From positions 13,647,006 through 13,711,005 of the forward strand of contig NC_087063.1 in the NCBI RefSeq assembly GCF_963678635.1: a stretch of DNA of 64,000 nucleotides, written 5' to 3'. This document shows, piece after piece, positions 56,701 through 64,000 of the stretch. Source of the DNA: Symsagittifera roscoffensis (lineage: Eukaryota; Xenacoelomorpha; Acoela; Convolutidae). The notes beneath the pieces were generated by a model that made no database searches, had not been told where the DNA came from, and was given only the letters and a program-made list of their open reading frames with translations. How positions within the stretch are numbered: the first letter of the stretch is position 1; every line of letters begins with the position of its first letter. The translations under genes and the position numbers were made by a program.

Positions 56701-56840
56701 AATTCATTTGAAATGCCATATTTCGGAAATTGGATCCCATTAATTTCAGAAACTTTTGACATCGGATCTAAATGAGATCGGACCTTTTTGGACATCGAAA
56801 TCGTTTGCGATCGGATCCGATTCATTTGAGTCTCTGATTG
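53785..56840. repeat. Satellite of 16-bp units, about 3 kb (roughly 190 units)
   Basis: The unit is ATCGGATCCATTTGAN, with alternating ...GAC and ...GAG ends that suggest a 32-bp dimer. Perfect runs of consecutive 16-mers can be walked, for example around 54060-54240. Units carry GATC, often within GGATCC. Divergence between units is about 10-30 percent, with occasional indels. Minus-strand frames of 60-116 codons occur because 48 bp (three units) is a multiple of three and few units contain stops; they are not genes. Confidence 0.95.
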
Positions 56841-57058
56841 TTAATGTGTTTTGGGGAGGGGGAGGGGAATGTTTTTGTAACTTGCATTCGAAATTCTTCG
56901 CCCTTGTTTTACTTTTTATATAGATAACTAAGGGACATCAAGACGCTGAAAACCTGAAACATTCAAATTTACTCGAGATAAGAACTCATACTAAACAGAC
57001 TAGCAAACACCACGATTTCATTAACTTCAAACTTGATTAACGGACAGGACAGTACAGA

Positions 57059-58643
57059 ATGAATTTTATTGTCATTATAGTTAGCTCAACCGCTTTTTTC
57101 ACCTTCTGCTTTTTTCATACTTTCTACAACAATGCTGCTGTTAATGAACCGTCAAATTTTTCCTCAAAAATTGATGCAGGTATATCAAAAAAATTCAAAT
57201 TCCAGAGAAAAAGCAATAAAGGAGGAATATACATATTTTCTTACAACATACCATGGCGGATTTAGGGGGGACGCCCCTTCTCCCCCTCAAGGAGTCGAAC
57301 CCCTGCCGAAGCAAAGGGTCCCACCTTTGTACTATTTTGAGATATCCATTTTTGGTGACAGACACTAAAATTTTTCTAAAGGCGCCTTCAGCGCCAACAT
57401 GTACTAATTTTGAGAGTGGAGCGCGCGCCTAAAAAACGCTTGCGGCCCCAAAATTTTTGCCAAAACAGGGTCTTTGTAGTGCTTTGAGAGAGCTCGAAAA
57501 ATCAATTTGATCGACTTTAAAAAAACAAAAGTTTTTTGAAAATCTGTCCCCCCCTTGAGAAAACCCTAGATCCGCCGCTGCATGATACCAAAAATCTCGG
57601 CCAATTTTTGATACCAAAACCAAAACAAGACTGCTCGTATCAGGGCAAGCCCTGAATGTTCCCTGCCTATTAAGATTTATGGAGCAGTAGTAACATAAAA
57701 AAGTTAAGTGTAATAAATTAAAGCGATTTATTTTTTTTCTAAAATTTGAAACTTTTTATGAAATCATCCCACCACACGCTACATAAAATTAAAAAAAAAA
57801 GATTTCACTCCTTGTAACAAATCAACTATGACAAACAAGACTGCTCGTATCAGGGCGAGGGCCTGAATGTTCCGACTGCCTTTTAGCAGTAATAACATGA
57901 AAAACTAAATTAAAAAAAAATAACCTGAAAAATTAGTTTTAAGAAAACTATGCAAAAACCATCCACCCACACGCCATATATAGTATAAAGGGATCAATTC
58001 CGCTCCTTGTAACAAATCAATTATGTCAAATAAGCTTCCTTCAAATTTTTGCGATAACCATCCACCCACACGCCATATAAAGTATAAAGGGATCAATTCC
58101 GCTCCTTGTAACCAATCAATTATGTCAAATAAGCTTCCTTCAACCAATTTGGAACTATTTCTAAGACTGATTAAATCTCCGCTTAAACTTTAATAGCGCC
58201 AAATATATCGCGCCTTAATTGTCCCAAGTTGGCAAAAATGGCTAATTCAAACCCCCATAACTTTACAAAAAATAATTACAGGTGAAATATATTTTCAGAT
58301 TTAACCTTAGGACAACAATACCTTTCGAATGATATTAAAAAAATCCCGTCAAAAATGGCTAGTTAAAAAGTCGAAATTTGTCTGAAAAAAAACCCACCCG
58401 AGCACAAATATTCCGTTACTTTCGTATCAAAAGTCGGAACAAAAAGAAATTTGCGAAATGGTTTGTTAATTGATGCTGTTGTGTTTGTTTATTAGCCTGC
58501 TCCAGCCACACGTGTGCAAATGGAGAGTGCAGAGTGACGGGGGTGGAGGAGGACTCATTCAAGTGCATGTGTTTCATGGGCTACTACTGCACCTACTGCG
58601 ACATGTTTAACCCCTGTGCCAGGAAAGGGATCTATTTTACTTA

Positions 58644-58698
<55 letters not shown>

Positions 58699-59911
58699 AA
58701 CGAATTGCCACCCCTATTGTGAACTAATTCAAAGGTTAATCACGTATTAATTTTGTTTAATCTCCGCTCTTTTGCAAAGGGCAGGGGTAGTTAAGAGATC
58801 TCAAGAAAGTACCAGTGGTGTTTATGATACCTTTCTATAATGCCCCATGAAATTTAGTAATTAACGAAATTTACTTGACATGGCATTAGTACCGGATTTG
58901 AACCGCGCAGTCTGGCGCATTGTGGATTTGAACCCTCGCCACTAAAAAGGTCCCATTTGTTGCTTTTGTACAACATTCATTTTTAGCTGAACGTCCTTGA
59001 AATATTTCCCAAAGACGCTTCCGGCTCCAATAAAAATTAACTTTGAAGGGGAGTCCGCGCCAACAAAACCTTTCAAAAACGTGCCTAAAACCGCCGTTTT
59101 TGACGTGTTTTAGGCACGTTTTTTTAGCAATTCTTTACTAGTTTATCAAAGGTTTTTAGGAAACCGTGCGGAGACTTCGAGTGCTTCAACGCCAGTGAAG
59201 GCCACTTCTCCTGCGCCTGCCCGGACGGGAGGAGGACCACTGACCCTATGGACTGTCGAAAAGTGATCACAGGTGAAATATTTTTTCAAATTTAAGCTCA
59301 GGACAACAATACCTTTTGAATGATATTAAAAAAATTCCGTCAAAAATGGCCAGTTAAAAAGTCGAAATTTGTCTGAAGAAAAAAAAACCCACCCGAGCAC
59401 AACTATTCCGTTACTTTCGATACGAAAGTCGAAACAATAAGCTTAGTTCAACCAATTTGTAACGATTTCTCTAAATCGGAATAAATTTCCGCTTACAAGT
59501 TAATTGTCCCAAATTGGCCAAAATGGCAGTCTTTGAACCCCCCAAAATTTTACGAAAAATGATCACAGGTGAATTATCTTTTCAAATTTAAGCTCAGGGC
59601 AACAATACATTTCGAATGATTTTAAAAAATTCCGTCAAAATTGGCTAGTTAAAAAGTCGAAATTTGTCTGAAGAAAAAAAAACCCACCCGAGCACAAATA
59701 TTCCGTTACTTTCGTATCAAAAGTCGGAACAAAAAGAAATATGCGAATTTTTTGTTAATTGATGCTGTTGTGTTTGTTTATTAGCCTGCTTCAGCCACAA
59801 GTGTGCAAATGGGGTATGTACACTGAGGGGAGAGGAGGAGGACTCATTCATCTGCATGTGTTTCATGGGCTACTACGGCACCTACTGCGACATGTTTAAC
59901 TCCTGTGCCAG
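57059..59911 (+). CDS. Secreted or membrane EGF-domain protein, at least four exons (3' end unresolved)
   Basis: Exon 57059-57179 encodes a 40-residue start with a hydrophobic leader (FIVIIVSSTAFFTFCFFHTF), a signal peptide or anchor, and ends in phase 1 at GCAG/GTATAT. Exon 58496-58622 (after TTTATTAG) gives a first EGF-like module: CSSHTCANGECRV...FKCMCFMGYYCTYC. Exon 59160-59272 completes a second: NPCARKPCGDFECFNASEG then SCACPDGRRTTDPMDC, ending in phase 1 at ACAG/GTGAAA. Exon 59785-59911 is a near copy of the first EGF exon (CANGVCTLRGEEEDSF, CMCFMGYYGTYC). Phases agree throughout, provided that the join 58622 to 59160 uses a GA donor (AG/GAAAGG). The alternative GT donor at 58697 is out of frame with exon 59160 and would read through a (CT)n tract. 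What follows 59911 is unclear; the amidase exon at 60624 has phase 1. The EGF modules indicate an extracellular role. Confidence 0.78.
57250..57583. mobile_element. GGCGGATCTAGG-type non-autonomous element in the first EGF intron
   Basis: The ends are CATGGCGGATTTAGGGGGG on the left and CCCTAGATCCGCCGCTG on the right, an imperfect terminal inverted repeat. The interior holds AGGAGTCGAACCCCTGCC, a B-box-like arm in inverted position, then the family markers GGCGCCTTCAGCGCC, GGAGCGCGCGCC and GAGAGAGCTCGAAAAATC. The end structure favours a hAT-like MITE that has captured a tRNA-like arm. Confidence 0.75.
57622..58440. mobile_element. GTTCCGAC-type dispersed element, two overlapping copies
   Basis: AAGACTGCTCGTATCAGGGC occurs at about 57627 and 57838; each is followed by the family interior, complete only in the second. 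Within it a 70-80 bp segment (CCATCCACCCACACGCCATA to AAGCTTCCTTCAA) is tandemly doubled at about 57958-58140. The right end TTTCGTATCAAAAGTCGGAA is at about 58420-58440. Confidence 0.75.
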
Positions 59912-60245
59912 GAAAGGAATCTATTTGACTATTCCCCCCTCTCACTCTCTTTTCGGTAACGCATTGTCACCCCTATTATGAACTTACTCAAAGGTTAAGC
60001 ACGTATTAATTTTGTAACGAACCTCCGCTCTTTTGCAAAGGGCAGGGGTAGTTAATAGGTCTCAAGAAAGTACCAGTGGTGTTTATGATACCTTTCTATA
60101 ATGCCCCATGAAATTTAGTAATTGACGAAATTTACTTGACATGGCATTATTATCGGATTTGAACCGCGGCAGTCTGGCGCATTGTGGATTTGAACCCTCG
60201 CCACTAAAAAGGTCCCATTTGTTGCTTTTGTACAACATTCATTTT
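58140..60245. repeat. Segmental duplication carrying the EGF exon, offset about 1289 bp
   Basis: The segment about 58140-58985 is repeated at about 59445-60245. It includes the end of the GTTCCGAC-type element, the intron end TGTGTTTGTTTATTAG, the EGF exon and the following intron up to TTGTACAACATTCATTTTTA. Exon 59160-59272 lies between the copies. The duplication includes the conserved GGTAACG site and the TGGATTTGAACCCTCGCC tRNA-like arm. Confidence 0.88.
58646..58696 (+). repeat. (CT)n microsatellite
   Basis: About 25 CT repeats directly downstream of the first EGF exon's coding part. In the second copy (about 59938-59951) only a short CT-rich tract is present. If the GT donor at 58697 were used, this tract would be translated as serine-leucine repeats. 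Confidence 0.95.
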
Positions 60246-60623
60246 TAATGTGCCAGGAAAGATTTTCAACAAAACGCCATATTTTGAAGACGAATTACAT
60301 TAGAATAACGTGAATTACATCAGAATTACGTAACAATTGATAACAACAGTGACAGCTACAGTTGCATAAGTATATTCATCCGGGGGAGTTCATGAGGGAG
60401 TTCATCCGCCCCTGCATAAATATACTAATTTTCGGCTTGTTGGAATGGTTCATTTCCGGCTTGATGGCCTTTCGGCTTGTTTGCCTACCATGCACCTATT
60501 TTTCACACTTAAATTTATTGACTAATTTCATTATTAGAATTGAAGGAAGGGTAAAAATGACGTTTTTTATACTGCGTAAAGGGTTCGTGTTAAATAGAAG
60601 TTCATTTTATCTTGCGTAAATAG

Positions 60624-61174
60624 CACAAATTGAAGCCAATGTTGTCTTGTGTCAGTACTTGGCAGATAAACATCCAACAATTGATATGAGCAAAATGATA
60701 GGCCATAGCGACTGGTCACCTAGTAGAAAAATAGACCCGAACCCATTCTTCCCATGGAAACAGCTGGCTAGCGCCAAAAGCGATCCGAATTTCAAACATT
60801 TAAATTTAACAAGAAATTTCGGAATTTTTCCCAGAAAATCTGATTTGAACTTGGCCATGAATCCTGAAAATATAATCGCCGAGTTACGCGAAGGCGACAA
60901 TCTGACGGAAAAAGGAAGACAAGCGCAAGAAAAACTGGCAAAATACGGCTATGACATTTCGAACCAGGAGTTTGGATTTTACGGCGAAGCGACTAAAAAG
61001 TCAATTCTCTCGTTTTGGCTTCACTTTTTTGGAGACGAAATTGTTGCAAATAAAAGTCTCAAAGCTGAATGGAATGACGTTTGGGCAGGCAGACGAGAAC
61101 ACGCAAAACTGCTGTACGAATTCAATGAAAACAATCTAAAATGCTTAGATGACATTTTGGAACAGTTTAACTGA
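60624..61174 (+). CDS. Bacterial-type N-acetylmuramoyl-L-alanine amidase (AmiD/AmpD-like), C-terminal exon
   Basis: The enzyme family cuts the bond between N-acetylmuramic acid and the stem peptide of peptidoglycan. The exon opens after GTAAATAG in phase 1 and runs 182 residues to a TGA stop. QIEANVVLCQYLADKH matches the last helix of the Amidase_2 fold. GHSDWSPSRKIDPNPFFPW carries the zinc histidine, the catalytic lysine eight residues later and the zinc aspartate ten residues later, the exact H-x8-K-x-D spacing of AmiD. It then follows bacterial AmiD proteins rather than animal PGRPs. KYGYDISN...ILSFWLHFFGDE resembles the small C-terminal peptidoglycan-binding-like helices of AmiD. The N-terminal half, with the first zinc histidine and catalytic glutamate, is not in the 670 bp upstream nor elsewhere in the window as far as I can read. 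So it is either the last exon of a longer or EGF-fused gene, or a truncated transfer. Lysine/asparagine-rich codons match the host base composition. Confidence 0.82.
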
Positions 61175-61179
61175 AATTA

Positions 61180-64000
61180 AACACATTTACAACTAACTGA
61201 TACGCTTAATTTGTACCTCCCAATTTACATATTTACTTATTGTTCCGTCTTTTGAGGCAAATGACGGAATTGTTGACCACAAAGAAATTTCGTTTTTTTA
61301 CTAGTCATTTTTGACAAGACTTTTGCATGTCATCTACAAAAATGATGTCCTGAGCTAACGCTTAAAAAACAAATTTACCTGTCATGGTTTTTAAAATAAA
61401 CTAAAAAGGGTTTGAAAGTTGCCCATATTGCCAACTTGAAATAATAAACTTCGTGCTAAAAGATAAATACTTTTCTGATTTTGAGTCTCCCAAGTGAATA
61501 CATCTCTAGTTTTAAGGGTCTAACTTTCAAAAACACAAAGTGAATATCTCCACAAAAAAAACTACAGCTTTATACAATTTAAGACAAGCATTAATCAACG
61601 TTTTAGATTCCTCTAGAACAATTTTTTCTACTTTTCGAAAATTTTAAAGAATTGTAATCATATTAAATTTTTTTTATTACCTTGGATAGAAAAATGGCAA
61701 TTAACCAAGTTTCAAGCATTAAAATTTTCTTAAACCCCTGTTTCTTTAAAAAAATCTGAAATTTAAAAAAAATATATATTTTCTCTCTTCTTTCATTGCC
61801 AACTGATTCACAAATTTTAAAAAAAAAGTATTTGCAAGCAAAACTTCAAACTGTTCTGCCTGTTATATAGTCCAGGATATACTTTTCACGTAAAATATCC
61901 CAAAGTTACGCCAAATTATATATTCTATAGTAAAAAGTAGTGTTTTTTTGTTTCTAAATGACATGATCAACTTTTGTTTCAAAAAAAGGCCGAGAGTTTC
62001 AAGATTTTACTTATATTGTATTTATCTAAATATCTAGATATATTAATATATATATGTAACCAATACACATATAAAGACTTATACACGCTCACAAAGACTC
62101 ATTTGTAAAAATTTACCAAGAAAGCGCGAGACAATACTTCAAAAACACTCAAAATTAGAGAAAAAAAAGACGAAACTAAACAAGACTGCTCGTATAACAG
62201 GGCACACTCTTGATTGTTCGGACGGCACTTGAAGACCAAATTGAAAGTTTTTGTTTTCATTTTTTTTCTATTCATCCCCCACACACTAATGTACATTACA
62301 AAGGGATATATTTAGCGTCATGAACCCTATTATTACGATCAAATGATTTCCCTCAGTATAATTTGCAATGCATTAAGAAGCCGCTGAGGTGTGCTACAAG
62401 AACGTAATATATCGTGCGTTAATTACCCCAGATTGGCCAAATCAGTGTTTTTCAAACATCCAAAAAAATTTTAAAAAATAATCAGGTGAAAAAAACTTTG
62501 AGCTCAAGAAAACACAATTTTTCAGATGACATGGAATAGTTCTCTCAAAACTGCTGAGTTAAAATTTCGAAAATTGACCTTATAAAAACAACCACCCGAT
62601 GCAAAAATATTCCGCCTAAAATATTCTGCAAAAAATATTCCGCATAAAAATGTAATAATCAATTTAGATTTCGCGTTTGTAAGAAATGCATATTGTATAC
62701 AGAATTAATTTTCAGAAATAATACATGCATGGTGAGGGCATTCTACGGTAGGTCACTTAGGGCTGGGGATGAGTGTACGGGTGATCCATATTAATGAACA
62801 AAAAATTTATATCACGAGTGCATACAAATTCCAACAGTGTGCATCTATTTAACGTTTACCCGAGCGTGTGTTGCTGTAAGCACTACCCTAAATAAACCTT
62901 GGTGCAATTTGAATTGCTCAATTTTAGCTCTTTGAAGAGTTCATCTATGATGCTGAAGGCGTTACACGAAACCGCGAGCTGACGTTCACACAAAAAATGC
63001 CTGTCACATCATTTCGATTGTGAAGTATATGGAAAAAAGCGATTACCATAAAAAACTGTTTGGTAAGCATTGTTTTCATCAAGTCGTCTAAAATAAAAAA
63101 TCATCTTGAAATTGTTTGAAACTCGAATAATACAAAAAATGGCAGTTTTTGTTACATGAAAAACTTAAACATCTTTTTGAATTTTTGTGAACGAAACAAT
63201 GCTATTCAAACTATTTTCATATGTCAAAGTTGGTGTAATTGTTTTTTCTAAAAAATACGAAACTGAACTTTTTGTTTTTTTTCTATCTCTCGCAAACTCA
63301 GTTCTGTGCTGAAACAACCATTCTAAGGAAAAAATTTGCATGAGCAATTAGCTTTTTTGTGTTTGTTGTCATACGAAGTTCCGGTTGAGCTTTTCATAAA
63401 CAAATCTAGAAAACACAAAAAAAGTGTTTCTTTTGTTTAAAAACAATAAGTTGCTTTTGTTCTTTATCTTAAATTGCATCTAAAAAATTTACGGATTAGA
63501 GTGAGTTTTTTTATCAATTGATATTTTCAACAATTAAAATGAGCTTTTTAAAGTAGAATTGTTCTAGCCAGTTACAAGTAAATACGTTCTGTGTGAAAGT
63601 CAAATCAATAACTTCATGGCAAGTCACTAAATGCAGTTTATCTGGATGACAACTGCCACTTAAATTTTGGTTAGAAATTTTTTGGTTATGTGGTTTCTTA
63701 CAAATTTTGAAAATTAAAATTACAAATTTTAATAATTAAGTAGGCCAATTTTTGTGGAAAATTGTGCCATTTTTTTGCAAATTTTTTCCCTAAACTTTTG
63801 ACATAAAAATTATAATTTATTTCTAGAGTGCAAAACAAAACATATCAAAAAATTGAAATTGTTTTAAATTTTTAATGACAAGCTTTTTTTCACATTATAT
63901 TTGAAGTTCATAAGGATATTTTGTCAAAGCAAGTTTTTATCCATTGCAAAAAATTATTCCAAACTGAAATCAGGCGAGCGAGCCAAATAGTCCCTATACG
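61180..64000. other. AT-rich stretch with element copies, no recognised gene
   Basis: 61240-61560 contains a decayed, reversed copy of the GTTCCGAC-type element (AAATTTCG...ACTAGTCATTTTTGAC). 61600-62170 is very AT-rich, with ATATATTAATATATATATG at about 62037. 62180-62650 is another diverged element copy. After 62700 I see only A/T-rich sequence with short open frames. Confidence 0.5.
62180..62650. mobile_element. GTTCCGAC-type dispersed element, diverged copy
   Basis: AACAAGACTGCTCGTATAAC, then TGATTGTTCGGACGGC, AATTACCCCAGATTGGCCAA, TTGAGCTCAAGAAAACA and AAATATTCCGCC follow the family order seen at 31858-32397, with many substitutions. Confidence 0.65.

Noticed and set aside
53948-56740. 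Series of minus-strand frames with repeated SN-SDLKWIRSQMD-like peptides
   Set aside because: They are translations of the 16-bp satellite; three units make 48 bp, so the peptide repeats automatically.
58534-58722. Reading through the (CT)n tract as a coding serine-leucine tail of the EGF exon
   Set aside because: It would shift the next EGF exon out of frame and the tract is nearly absent in the duplicate exon; kept only as an alternative.

Overview
This is an AT-rich, intron-containing, transposon-crowded piece of an animal nuclear genome. Genes are split by introns of about 0.25-1.8 kb, repeats fill most of the intergenic space, and there is no operon-like packing or ribosome-binding site. 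Two splice junctions, read from protein-family continuity, are not GT-AG: a GC-AG intron in a DEAH-box helicase and a probable GA-AG intron in an EGF-domain gene. G*-AG introns together with genomes swollen by non-autonomous elements are features reported for appendicularian tunicates (larvaceans). I infer such an organism with moderate to low confidence; nothing in the window fixes the species.

Layout. 0-7 kb: a complete helicase core (four exons, minus strand) with a ~95-bp minisatellite upstream of its first visible exon. 9-11 kb: a large palindrome and a 541-bp tandem array built on a hairpin. 12-20 kb: three decayed LINE copies, one carrying a nested hAT-like element with an 8-bp target duplication, plus foldback MITEs with CCAAT-bearing arms. 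21-27 kb: an ATCGAT-rich array, two full copies of a 1.8-kb tandem duplication and a 1.2-kb inverted repeat. 29.8-31.8 kb: the last two exons of a lipocalin gene (minus strand). 31.8-36.5 kb: a thicket of inverted-repeat elements. 36.5-39.8 kb: a frameshifted Ty3/gypsy retrotransposon running into a 200-bp assembly gap. 42.6-43.3 kb: TM3 to TM7 of a class A GPCR, broken or interrupted in the third intracellular loop. 47.5-49.1 kb: unexplained coding-like patches. 51.2-52.6 kb: a clean three-exon gene for a small acidic secreted protein of no family I recognise. 53.8-56.8 kb: a 3-kb satellite of 16-bp units. 57.0-61.2 kb: a signal-peptide/EGF gene with a duplicated EGF exon, followed by an exon encoding the C-terminal half of a bacterial-type (AmiD-like) N-acetylmuramoyl-L-alanine amidase.

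The strongest candidates for new biology are the amidase exon beside secreted EGF exons (a possible horizontally acquired, secreted peptidoglycan hydrolase), the GA-AG intron, and the orphan acidic secreted protein. The genes do not form one pathway. Exon structures were built by hand from frame, phase and splice motifs, so the family-conserved exons are solid while missing first exons and alternative joins remain open.
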